Assembly (NCBI RefSeq): GCF_000741715.1
Contig: NZ_JGZN01000004.1
Span: forward strand, 62,001 to 126,000
Length of the DNA: 64,000 nucleotides
Direction: 5' to 3'
From: Bifidobacterium saguini DSM 23967
GTDB taxonomy: Bacteria; Actinomycetota; Actinomycetes; Actinomycetales; Bifidobacteriaceae
Position 1 is the first letter of the stretch. Every line of letters starts with the position of its first letter. The position numbers and the translations under genes are program-made. Below are positions 26,614 through 35,406 of the stretch, piece after piece. The notes beneath the pieces were generated by a model. That model made no database searches. It was not told the origin of the DNA and was given only the letters and a program-made list of their open reading frames with translations.

Positions 26614-28097
26614 ATGGCGAAATCAACTGTGCAATACGTATGTTCCGAATGCGGGTGGAACGGCTCGAAGTGGTATGGCAAATGCCTGAGTGCGGGCAAT
26701 GGGGCACCGTGGAGGAATTCCACGAGGCTCGACCGGCGGCGGGTTCCAAAACGGCAGCACCCGGCCGTACCTCGCGTACGCAGTCGATCACCGTGGCTGA
26801 TACTTCCCGTTCGGCAGCAAAGCCTATTACCGAGATCGGCACAGAAACTGTGGAGCGGCTATCCACTGGGTTTAGTGAGTTCGATCGAGTGCTTGGCGGC
26901 GGCGTGGTGCCAGGCTCGGTGACATTAATCGCCGGAGAGCCCGGCATCGGCAAATCGACGCTGCTGCTGCAAACGGCAGGCAATGTGGCCAGAGTTGTAG
27001 CAAACGCTGATAACAGCAAGGCGCACACCGTGCTGTATATTTCCGGCGAGGAGTCGCAAGCTCAGGTTCGACTTCGCGCCTCACGCATCAACGCTGTAGA
27101 GCCGAATCTGCTGCTGGCCTCCACCACTGATTTGGCTACCGCGTTAGGGTTGATTGAACAGACCAAGCCAGCTTTGGTGATTGTTGATTCCGCGCAAACC
27201 ATTGTCTCTCAAGAGGTTGATGGTATTTCAGGCGGCTCCACACAGGTGCGCGAAGTGGCGAGCGCACTTATCGATACTGCCAAAACCTTGGATATTCCAG
27301 TGTTTTTGGTGGGGCATGTAACCAAGGATGGTTCTATTGCTGGCCCGCGTACGCTTGAGCATCTGGTTGATGTGGTGTGCCAGTTTGAAGGTGATAGTGA
27401 AACTGCGCTTCGTATGTTGCGCGCAATCAAGAACCGCTTTGGACCGACTGATGAGGTCGGCTGCTTTGATATGAGCGGCGAAGGTATTGAGGAAGTCACT
27501 GATCCATCAGGATTGTTCCTGTCTGGAGGCGGCCCTTCTACCACTGATTCCGCACCGGTAGAAGGTACTTGCGTGACGTTCACGCTCGACGGTCATCGTA
27601 GTTTGCCTATCGAAGTGCAGGCATTGGTAACCAAATCAGTGCTGCCTACGCCTCGCAGAGCGGTTAATGGCGTGGATCCCAGCCGTATTGCCATGCTGAC
27701 AGCGGTGTTATATCGTCACAGCAAACTCAACCTACTGGCCAATGACCTCTACGTATCTACGATTGCCGGAGGACAGGCTAAAGAGCCCGGCTCCGACTTA
27801 GCCATTGTGAGCGCGCTGGCGAGCGCCGCAACTGCAAAACCTATTGCGAAAACCACATGCGCGATTGGCGAGATTTCCCTGACCGGTCAGGTGAGGCCTG
27901 CACCACGTATGGAATATAGGCTGCGAGAAGCAGCTCGCTTAGGTTTTACCACGGCGGTTATTCCCCCGCTGCGCAAACCAGTGCATATCGATGGGCTTCG
28001 GTTGATTGAGGCGGGAACGCTAGCCGACGCGTTGGAAGCACTGGGTGTGAAAAAAGTAAGCAATACCAGCAGAGATGCATCCGGTCATGCCCAATAG
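26614..28097 (+). pseudogene. radA: DNA repair protein RadA, frameshifted in the zinc finger
   Basis: Residues 1-24 (MAKSTVQYVCSECGWNGSKW...KC) are in one frame; the rest (PECGQWGTVEEFHEA onward) is in another. One C appears missing from a CCC at about 26685. The rest is intact: Walker A GEPGIGKSTLLLQ, Walker B LVIVDSAQT, the RadA motif KNRFG and a Lon-like C-terminal domain. Full length would be 494 residues. RadA is a DnaB-type helicase that extends strand exchange in RecA recombination. Restart within the gene would lose half of the C4 zinc finger. This is either a sequence error or a recent mutation. Confidence 0.85.
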
Positions 28098-28118
28098 ATG
28101 CACTCTTATTACGGTAAA

Positions 28119-28146
28119 GGCTCCCCCTCATGTGTGAGGGAGAGCC
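28119..28146. repeat. Palindromic intergenic repeat, family 1
   Basis: GGCTCCCCCTC and GAGGGAGAGCC form a stem between the convergent radA and ribF genes. It could terminate both. Confidence 0.6.
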
Positions 28147-28164
28147 AGATAACAAAGATGCTCA

Positions 28165-29352
28165 CTATGCAACCAAACGCTTAGTCTCTTCGACGTTGCG
28201 TTTGAGTTCTGCGACCAGTTCGTCGGCACCGTCGAACTTCACCTGTGGGCGGAGGAATCCGGTGAATTCCACGCGCACCTTGTGCCCGTAAAGGTCCAGC
28301 CAGTCATCGGTGATGCAGTAAGACTCCACCACGCGTTCGTTGAGACCAGTCTTCTCGCTGAACGTGGGCTTGGTGCCGATAGAAATGGCGGCCGGCCAAC
28401 GTCGAGCAGACTGCTCCTCGGGCGTTGCATTGGTTTCGGACTGTTCGGTGGAATCAGAGTTTTCCACGCCCAAATCCACCAGCCAGCCGGCATATACGCC
28501 GTCCACGGGAATGTAGCCTTCGATATCAGTGCCAAGGTTCGCAGTTGGGAAGCCAATGGTACGGCCACGCTCTTCGCCATGCACTACTTCACCTTCAATG
28601 GCATGAGGCGCACCCAAAATGGCGTTAGCTTCCTGAATACGGCCATGAGCCAGAAGGTAGCGCACATTGGTGGAGCTCCATGCGCGCATGGCCTTGGCCT
28701 GATGCTTCTTGCTCCAAGAGCGACGCTCCGCCTTGCTCAATCCAGCCAGCGGATCGGCCGGCTCCCCCCATTCAGCCGGCATTTGCGGCTTGAAGTCACG
28801 AGGAATACGCACCTCGCCCGGACCGCGATCATCCACCACATCCAGCTCGAACACGCCAGCGCCAGCAGCCAGATTGGCAATATGCTTGATGTCGCCTGCA
28901 CGGTCTTTGCCCAAAGCAGCGTCCTGACCAAGCACCAATGTACGCATGCCCAGCTTGCCGACCAGCCGGCCAAGGAAGAAGATGTACGACTTCGAGGCAA
29001 ACGCCAAGGTATAACGGACCACGAGCACATGGTCCACACCCAGCTGCTCAATACGTTGCAGACGCTCATGCACACTTGTCAAGGCTTCGGCATCAATATT
29101 GGCCTCCGTGGGCTCCTGCCCATCATGCTTGGCTGCCCATCCGTGTACAAAAGCCGGGCGCGGCTCAAAAAGAATCACCACGGAGAATGAATCATGCTTC
29201 TTGGCAAGCTCCACTACACGCTTGATAACGGCTTGATGCCCTAGATGCATGCCATCGAACGCGCCGAGCGTCACCACGGCCTTCTTATCGTTGTCGAACG
29301 AGGGCCAAGCGACTTCACCCTGTTCATCCGGAGTCAGATAAGTAATTTCCAT
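28165..29352 (-). CDS. ribF: Bifunctional riboflavin kinase / FAD synthetase
   Basis: The protein has 395 residues. The N-terminal FMN adenylyltransferase domain has TLGAFDGMHLGHQAVI with its GxHxGH. The C-terminal riboflavin kinase domain has GEERGRTIGFPTANLG. It converts riboflavin to FMN and then FAD. Two inserts are visible: a piece around residues 195-225 (AEWGEPADPLAGLSKAERRS) and an acidic NSDSTEQSETNATPEEQ loop in the kinase domain. It ends the infB-rbfA-truB-ribF group, 115 bases after truB. Confidence 0.95.
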   Translation of the reverse strand: MEITYLTPDEQGEVAWPSFDNDKKAVVTLGAFDGMHLGHQAVIKRVVELAKKHDSFSVVILFEPRPAFVHGWAAKHDGQEPTEANIDAEALTSVHERLQRIEQLGVDHVLVVRYTLAFASKSYIFFLGRLVGKLGMRTLVLGQDAALGKDRAGDIKHIANLAAGAGVFELDVVDDRGPGEVRIPRDFKPQMPAEWGEPADPLAGLSKAERRSWSKKHQAKAMRAWSSTNVRYLLAHGRIQEANAILGAPHAIEGEVVHGEERGRTIGFPTANLGTDIEGYIPVDGVYAGWLVDLGVENSDSTEQSETNATPEEQSARRWPAAISIGTKPTFSEKTGLNERVVESYCITDDWLDLYGHKVRVEFTGFLRPQVKFDGADELVAELKRNVEETKRLVA

Positions 29353-29418
29353 GTCTCGTAGGATTCCTTTTATTCAAACTGAGCCGTACATGTTGTACAG
29401 TCACGCTTCCGCGTAACC

Positions 29419-29440
29419 GCTCCCCTCATACGGAGGAGTC
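29419..29440. repeat. Palindromic intergenic repeat, family 1 (short)
   Basis: CGCTCCCCTC is followed by GAGGAGTC between truB and ribF. It is an incomplete copy with a weak stem. Confidence 0.4.
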
Positions 29441-29467
29441 AGAAGCATCAAACTAACCGCGTCTACT

Positions 29468-30577
29468 TTACGCGATGGGGAATACGGTAGCGGGCTTCGC
29501 CTGATGCGCATTGGCTCGCTCAATAATTGCCACTACATCATGAGTCTGCGGAACAATGGCAGCCGTAGGTTCGCTGATGGTGCGCTCGATGCGGCGTCCG
29601 AATCGCAGTTCCGCAGCCTCCTCGGCGGTGATGTCCAATGCCGGCATAGCGCCTCGAGCGGCTTGTTCCATCGTCAGAGCATGATCTAGCAACCAAGTGC
29701 GGCGATCAACACCGGATAACTCAACGGGAGTGTCCAATACACATTTATTGCGTGCAATGGTTTCACCTTCGCGAGTGGTGAATGTTTTCGACTCTGTATG
29801 AGCAGTAATCGTATGCGCATGAGTCTCACTCATGGCGGTATCGCTAATCAGCCCGCTCGTATCATCAGGCAATGCAAACTTGCCGACTCGCGTACGTCGC
29901 AAACGAGTCAAATGTCCGCCTACGCCAAGTTCGGCGCCTAGGTCACGGGCCAGCGCACGGATATATGTGCCGGACGAACAGCTGACTCGAACATCAACAT
30001 CCATTACCGGAACCATGTCGGAAGGCATGTTCGTCCCGGCTTGTACAAGCGGTTCACCAGCACACCTGCCCGGCACGAAGCCTCGGCGAACGGCCAAAAC
30101 TGTAAATTCGCCTATCGTCACCGGCCTGGCTTTCAGCTCTACATCCTTGCCTTCGCGAGCCAAATCGTAAGCTCGCTTGCCATCGATTTTGATAGCGGAG
30201 AAGGTATTCGGTACTTGTTCAATATCCCCTGTGAAGCGACTCGCAATAGTCTCACGAATCACTGATTCGGTAAGACCTTGCACATCGGTAGAAGTAGCCG
30301 CGTGCACCAATTCGCCTTCGGCATCATCGGTAGTGGTACCGAGGCCAAGGCGAATCGTAGCCTCATAGGTTTTATCGTGTGCCACAATCGCGTTCAATAA
30401 GCGCGTAGCATGACCGAATGCAATCACCAACGCACCAGTGGCCATAGGGTCAAGCGTGCCCGCATGGCCTACTTTTTTGATATGCAGTGCGCCACGTACT
30501 GCGGCCACCGCATCAAAACTGGTCACACCCTGCGGCTTGTCAATAATAAGCAGGCCGGATGGAGTGGATTGTGGCAT
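29468..30577 (-). CDS. truB: tRNA pseudouridine(55) synthase
   Basis: This 369-residue enzyme makes pseudouridine 55 in the T loop of tRNAs. The catalytic Asp is in HAGTLDPMATG, and the family motif DKPQGVTSFDAV is at the start. SGTYIRALARDLG lies in the middle. The C-terminal part carries an extension beyond the usual 300 residues. ATG 30577 has AAGGAG six bases upstream; the longer upstream frame is antisense to rbfA and was rejected. Confidence 0.95.
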   Translation of the reverse strand: MPQSTPSGLLIIDKPQGVTSFDAVAAVRGALHIKKVGHAGTLDPMATGALVIAFGHATRLLNAIVAHDKTYEATIRLGLGTTTDDAEGELVHAATSTDVQGLTESVIRETIASRFTGDIEQVPNTFSAIKIDGKRAYDLAREGKDVELKARPVTIGEFTVLAVRRGFVPGRCAGEPLVQAGTNMPSDMVPVMDVDVRVSCSSGTYIRALARDLGAELGVGGHLTRLRRTRVGKFALPDDTSGLISDTAMSETHAHTITAHTESKTFTTREGETIARNKCVLDTPVELSGVDRRTWLLDHALTMEQAARGAMPALDITAEEAAELRFGRRIERTISEPTAAIVPQTHDVVAIIERANAHQAKPATVFPIA

Positions 30578-30650
30578 GGTTCTCCTTCGCAAGAACAGAG
30601 GTGAGCTTCCGCTCGCTATGGTGTTCTTCGCCTTCGGCTGGGTTGACAGT

Positions 30651-31178
30651 TTATTCTTCAGAGGAGTCCACGGAATCGTCCTCGAAGTCGTCCGCATCAT
30701 CATCGGAATCAAAGTCGTCTTCGAAGTTCGAATCGTCTTCGGGCTCATCGTCGTGCTTGTATGGGTCGGCATCACCGGCGTACTGGGCGGTGGCGCGAGC
30801 CTTTGCGAGTTCCTCATCACGCTTGCGAGCCAAAGCCAGAATATCTTCGATCTCGTGAGCCTCACCGGGCACTTCATCGAACACGAACTGCAGCTGCGGG
30901 GTCAGACGCAAGCCAGCTTTGTGACCGACCAGGGAACGCAGATGGCCTTTGGCTTGGTCAAGAGCCTGCTGAGCGCGCTTGCGTTCTCCTGCTTCCTTGC
31001 CTTCGTGGCCGAGCTGAGTCCAGTAAATCTTGGCGATCTGCAAATCGTTGGTCACACGCACTTCGGTGACGGTGATGTTGGTCAGACGCTTATCATGCAG
31101 CTCACGCTCGATGGAGGAGGCTACAACGCGCTGAATCAACGCTGCAATGCGTGCGGCACGGGGGTTGGTTCCTGCCAT
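30651..31178 (-). CDS. rbfA: Ribosome-binding factor A
   Basis: The protein has 175 residues. The first 125 or so form the RbfA KH-like fold (ARIAALIQRVVASSIER...ITVTEVRVTNDLQIAKIYW), which helps 16S rRNA 5' end maturation in the 30S subunit. The last 40 residues are an acidic tail almost wholly of D, E and S (for example FDSDDDADDFEDD). It sits between infB and truB as in most bacteria. Confidence 0.95.
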   Translation of the reverse strand: MAGTNPRAARIAALIQRVVASSIERELHDKRLTNITVTEVRVTNDLQIAKIYWTQLGHEGKEAGERKRAQQALDQAKGHLRSLVGHKAGLRLTPQLQFVFDEVPGEAHEIEDILALARKRDEELAKARATAQYAGDADPYKHDDEPEDDSNFEDDFDSDDDADDFEDDSVDSSEE

Positions 31179-31200
31179 AAGGGTTTCCTTTCAATAATTT

Positions 31201-31300
31201 GACCCCCTCTGATCGAGGAGGGCTGCCGAACGTAGGCAAAATTGAGGGAAACTTCTCCTCAACCTGCCTGCGGCTGACAGCCCCCTCGGTCAGAGGGGGC
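31201..31300. repeat. Double palindromic repeat, family 1
   Basis: Two stems of the family lie 60 bases apart: GACCCCCTC/GAGGAGGG and AGCCCCCTC/GAGGGGGC, with TGCCTGCGGCTGACAG between. They fill the gap between infB and rbfA, inside what should be one operon. Confidence 0.65.
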
Positions 31301-31316
31301 CTATACGCATCATGAA

Positions 31317-33320
31317 CTACTTGCGTTCAACCTCGCGCATCTCGAAGGTCTCGATGATGTCGCCAAGTTCGATGTCGTTGAAGGTACCGAGGTTGATACC
31401 GGCCTCGTAGCCTTCCTTGACGGACTGGACATCGTCCTTGAAGCGACGCAGCGAGGAGATCTCGAGATCGTTGACGGTGGCAACGCCATTGCGCAGAATA
31501 CGGCACTTCGTACCACGCTTGACCTCGCCGTCCTGCACCATAACGCCGGCGATGTTGCCGAACTTGGAGGAGCGGAAGATCTCGCGAATCTCGGAGTGAG
31601 AGGTGACAACCTCTTCGTATTCCGGCTTGAGCATGCCCTTGAGGGATGCTTCGATGTCTTCGATTGCGCGGTAGATAACCGAGTAGTACTTGATTTCCAC
31701 GCCCTCGCGCTCGGCAAGATCGGCAACCTGACGGTTCGGACGCACGTTGAAGCCGATGATAACAGCCTTGTCGACCGTAGCCAGGTTGACATCGTTCTGG
31801 GTAATCGCACCAACGCCGCGGTGGATAACCTGGATGCCGACTTCGTCGGACACCTCGATCTTCATCAAGGAATCTTCCAGCGCCTCGACGGAACCGGAGG
31901 AATCACCCTTGATGACGATGTTGAGCATGTCAATCTCGGACTCGGCGAACTTCTTCTTGAAGTCCTCGAGGGAAACGACCTTGCGGCGCTTCGCCAGCTG
32001 GGCGGCGCGCTCGGTAGCCTGACGCTTCTCAGCAATCTGGCGGGCCGCACGATCATCAGAAGCCACGAGGAAGAGATCGCCTGCGGTAGGCACGGAAGTC
32101 AGGCCAAGCACCTGAACAGGTGTGGACGGACCTGCGGCCTCCATCGTGTGACCATTCTCGTCGAGCATGGCACGGACGCGGCCGTAGGAGGTGCCGGCCA
32201 CGATGGCATCGCCAACGTGCAGCGTACCCTGCTGAACCAGCACAGTGGCCACAGCACCACGACCCTTGTCGAGTCGGGCTTCGACGGTGGCACCACGGGC
32301 GTCCATGTTCGGATTGGCACGAAGATCGAGCTCTGCATCGGCCGTGAGCAGCACAGCTTCGAGGAGCTTGTCCACGTTGATGTTCTGTTTGGCGGAAATG
32401 TCGACGAACATGGTGTCGCCACCGTATTCTTCCGGAACCAAACCGAACTCAGTGAGCTGACCGCGAACCTTATCAGGGTTGGCGCCAGGCACATCGATCT
32501 TGTTCACAGCCACGACAATCGGCACCTTAGCTGCCTGAGCGTGGTTGATGGCCTCAACGGTCTGAGGCATCACACCATCGTCAGCGGCAACCACAAGGAT
32601 GGCAACGTCAGTGAGCTCTGCACCACGGGCACGCATTGCGGTGAATGCTTCGTGGCCAGGGGTATCGAGGAAGGTAATCTTGCGGGCTTCGCCGTCAAGA
32701 TCCACCGTAACCTGATATGCACCGATGCGCTGGGTAATACCACCGGCCTCGCGTGCGATGACGTTGGTCTTACGGATAGTATCCAGCAGTCGGGTCTTAC
32801 CGTGATCGACATGGCCCATAACGGTGACAACCGGCGGACGAGGCTTCAGATCCTTATCATCCTGCAGTTCTTCCTCATCAAGGTTGATGTCAAACTGCTG
32901 GAGCAGCTCCTTATCCTCTTCCTCAGCGGAAACCAGCTGAATCTTCCAACCGATCTCATCGCCCAGAATCTGGAAAGTCTCTTCATCCAGTGACTGGGTA
33001 GCGGTAGCCATCTGGCCCAAGTGGAAGAGCACGGTCACCAGGGCAGCCTGATTGACGTTGATCTTCTCGGCCAAATCAGCCAGAGAAGCACCCTGACGCA
33101 GACGAATAACCTGACCATTGCCGTTCGGAATGCGAACGCCGCCAATGGTCGGTGCTTTCAGCTCCTCATATTCCTGACGCTTTGCCAGACGGTTCTTACG
33201 AGCCTTGGAGGACTTACCGCCCTGACGGCCGAATGCACCTGCAGCACCGCCGCGACCACCGCGGCCGCCACCGCGTGCGGGACCGTTGCTCGGAGCACCG
33301 CCGCCCTGGAAGTTGTTGCC
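31317..33320 (-). pseudogene. infB: Translation initiation factor IF-2, 5' end missing
   Basis: The frame encodes the last 667 residues of IF-2. Present are the end of the glycine/arginine-rich N region, the IF2_N motif ([19 protein letters not shown]), the GTPase domain ([20 protein letters not shown]) and domains 2-4 to the stop. Bifidobacterial IF-2 is usually over 900 residues, so about 250-300 are lost. At 33318-33320 the sequence switches to an NADH oxidase 3' end on the other strand. There is no start codon with a ribosome site at the cut, and nusA, which normally lies upstream, is absent. IF-2 is essential, so an intact copy must exist or the join is artificial. Confidence 0.88.
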
Positions 33321-33785
33321 ACCGACTACATTCCACTGGCCACCAACGCGGTTCGTCAGGGTCTTCTCGTGGGCCGCAATATCGAGAAGCCGACCGTGAA
33401 GTACATGGGCACGCAGGCTACTTCCGCCGTGCAGCTCTACGATCTGTCGTTAGCCGCCTCGGGGCTCACCAAGGCCGGCGCCGAACGCCGCGGCCTTACC
33501 GTGCACGAAACCGAGCTCACCGAGGACTACCGCCCGGACTTCATGCTCACCACCACACCGGTCACCTCGATTCTCACTTGGGATCCGGAAACCCGTAAGG
33601 TCAAGGGCGGCCAGTTCTGCTCCAAGGCCGACATTTCCGGCGCTGCCAATGTGATTTCGATGGCGATTCAGGCCGGCTTCACCATCGACCAGTTGGCTAA
33701 CGTGGACTTCTTGTTCCAGCCGAACTTCGACAAGCCGGTCTACTACGTCGGCGCCGTGGCAATGAAGGCCGCCGCCGAAGCGTAG
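33318..33785 (+). pseudogene. nox: NADH oxidase, C-terminal fragment
   Basis: 155 codons in frame to a [18 protein letters not shown] is the FAD-binding segment, and the rest ([20 protein letters not shown]... QPNFDKPVYYVGAVAMKAA) is the dimerisation domain of pyridine nucleotide-disulfide oxidoreductases of the Nox/CoA-disulfide reductase group. The flavin and NADH domains and the active-site Cys are absent. The upstream part of the same open frame is antisense to infB and meaningless. It marks the other side of the breakpoint. Confidence 0.85.
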
Positions 33786-33833
33786 CTCACGCGGGATATT
33801 CCAATATCACCCAAATCAGCCCCTTGTAAAACG

Positions 33834-33871
33834 AGTTTGCCCCAGCCGTAAGGACTTCAGCTGGGGCAAAC
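33834..33871. terminator. Bidirectional terminator between nox and the dehydrogenase gene
   Basis: AGTTTGCCCCAGC and AGCTGGGGCAAACT form a 13-bp stem with an 11-base loop between convergent genes. Confidence 0.85.
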
Positions 33872-33894
33872 TATAAAGATTACGCATCCAAGAC

Positions 33895-35103
33895 TTATAA
33901 ACTCGACTTAATCTTACGAGCCAATTCAGCATCCCACATGGCTCCAGTAGCGGACATCACCGAATCTGCGCCGGCTGCCTTATAGGCTTGATAATCAGCA
34001 GGCGAAACCACGCCGCCCACGCCATTGATTGCAAAATCAAGACCCAGACGTTCGTGCAGTGCAGCCAATCGGCGCACCATGTCAAGTCCAGCTCCACGAA
34101 TTGCACTACCGCACACACCGGAGCGATCACGGCCAACGCCAGGCAACGCCTGATTACCATTCTTGTCCACAAGCTTCGCGGAAATCGTGTTAATCGTGCT
34201 GAAGCCCTGAACCGTGCCACGGCCCACGGTGGAACGCACCATCAGTTCAAGATCATCGTCACTCGGAATGAATGCCAGCTTAATTATCAGCGGCGTATCA
34301 CCGATCTCATTCTTCACGGCTTCGGTAATACGGCCAACGAGCAATGGATTATGGCACAACAAACGGTTGTGCCCCTCATTCGGGCAGCTGGTGTTCATCA
34401 CCATCAGCTTTGCGCCAGTTTCCTTGACCAACCGTGCGGTGGTTGCATGATCGGCGATGTAGTCCTCTTCGCTCATGCCTTCCACACGCGAGCCTTGGAA
34501 GCTCGGCACCAAAATCTGGCCCGGCCCGGCGGCCGCAATGGCCGCACGCATATCCGGCTGCCATACATCAGGCCCCTGGGAGGGCACACCAAAACTATTG
34601 GAGATGGAAATCGGCTGCTCGTAATTGGTATCAGCCAGTACACCTTCATCTAATTCCGCGCTCCCCGGAGTGAGCGAACCATCTGCGGAAGCAGGATGCA
34701 CAGCCAATACGTTCGGGAACGGGTTGCAGCCCCACGCACGCGAGCGCACGGTTTTATAGGTGGCCAAATCAAAGCCCATACGGAAGGCCGCCGTAGTATA
34801 GCGGCTGTTAAGCAGCGGCCCTGCCGGAATACCGAATGCCAAATTTACCGGCTGGCCTAGGAATGACTCGCCATGTGCACCCAGTTCTCCGTAATCAGAG
34901 TAGGTGCCGCTTGCCTCCATCATCCTGGGACCAGAGGCAACGTCATCCTTCTCCACCTCTCCCTTATAGGGGGAGCTACCAGCCACACGGCCTGATGGAG
35001 TTTCGTCCTTCTTCAGCACATCAGCAAACGCGCCAAACGGGCCGTCGGCATAGTTGTCTTCATATGTGCGGTTCACATCGTAAAACGGCTCAAAATCACT
35101 CAT
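33895..35103 (-). CDS. Dihydroorotate dehydrogenase-like FMN enzyme
   Basis: The protein has 402 residues and a TIM-barrel DHOD fold. NLAFGIPAGPLLNSRY begins the barrel; NTSCPN carries the Asn-Cys-Asn signature of class 1 enzymes; LIIKLAF, GVCGSAIRG and FAINGVGGV follow, the last for FMN phosphate binding. Which pyrimidine step it performs is unsure, since bifidobacteria also encode pyrD/pyrK elsewhere. Residues about 40-75 are an insert rich in charged residues and encode a palindrome of the repeat family (GSSPYKGEVE). The start at 35103 is likely, but no strong ribosome site is seen; 35121 is an alternative. Confidence 0.82.
   Translation of the reverse strand: MSDFEPFYDVNRTYEDNYADGPFGAFADVLKKDETPSGRVAGSSPYKGEVEKDDVASGPRMMEASGTYSDYGELGAHGESFLGQPVNLAFGIPAGPLLNSRYTTAAFRMGFDLATYKTVRSRAWGCNPFPNVLAVHPASADGSLTPGSAELDEGVLADTNYEQPISISNSFGVPSQGPDVWQPDMRAAIAAAGPGQILVPSFQGSRVEGMSEEDYIADHATTARLVKETGAKLMVMNTSCPNEGHNRLLCHNPLLVGRITEAVKNEIGDTPLIIKLAFIPSDDDLELMVRSTVGRGTVQGFSTINTISAKLVDKNGNQALPGVGRDRSGVCGSAIRGAGLDMVRRLAALHERLGLDFAINGVGGVVSPADYQAYKAAGADSVMSATGAMWDAELARKIKSSL
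34955..34980. repeat. Family 1 palindrome inside the dehydrogenase gene
   Basis: CTCTCCCTTATAGGGGGAGC resembles the intergenic CTCCCTC/GAGGGAG family. It is translated in frame as SSPYKGE in a region not needed for the barrel. Confidence 0.5.
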
Positions 35104-35154
35104 ATTCCAACGATAAGCCATACAGCGAACGCCACACCGCCCACCATCGCCCAT

Positions 35155-35264
35155 TTGACTGTCGGATTTTCAACACCGACTGTAGGGTTTTGCACACTGA
35201 CTGTAGGTTTTTGAACGAAATACGTTAGAAATCCGACAGTCAGTGTTCAAAACCCTACAGTCAA
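35155..35264. repeat. Multi-unit GACTGTAGG repeat element, copy 1
   Basis: Three units on the plus strand begin GACTGTCGG (35157), GACTGTAGG (35178) and GACTGTAGG (35199). Two inverted units follow at 35229-35241 and 35249-35263. The first and fourth units are perfect complements over 13 bases, and the second and fifth over 15. Bases 35199-35227 are identical, in reverse orientation, to 48157-48185 in copy 2. Confidence 0.8.
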
Positions 35265-35301
35265 CTACAATAAGAGGCCATTTTAACCGGCATGGCATAG
35301 C

Positions 35302-35343
35302 GAAAAGCCCGCTCCTGCATACAAAAACAGGAACGGGCTTTCA
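35302..35343. terminator. Hairpin between the surface protein and dehydrogenase genes
   Basis: AAAGCCCG and CGGGCTTT, extended by TCCTG/CAGGA, form a stem around CATACAAAAA. It has T on both sides. Confidence 0.75.
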
Positions 35344-35361
35344 ACTATCGCCTGGTTCGGA

Positions 35362-35394
35362 TTGAGACCGCTGCTGAAATCGCAGGCGGTCTCA
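35362..35394 (-). terminator. Terminator of the surface protein gene
   Basis: TGAGACCGC and GCGGTCTCA, with inner TGC/GCA pairs, form a stem 12 bases past the stop. Confidence 0.7.
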
Positions 35395-35406
35395 ATACCT
35401 CACTTG

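Noticed and set aside
33021..33785. 254-codon plus frame as a complete gene
   Set aside because: Its first 99 codons are antisense to infB; only the part from 33318 is oxidase-like.
34021..34041. The string TTGATTGCAAAATCAAG shared with the galE promoter region
   Set aside because: Here it lies within coding sequence of the dehydrogenase (FAIN codons); a chance match is the simplest reading.
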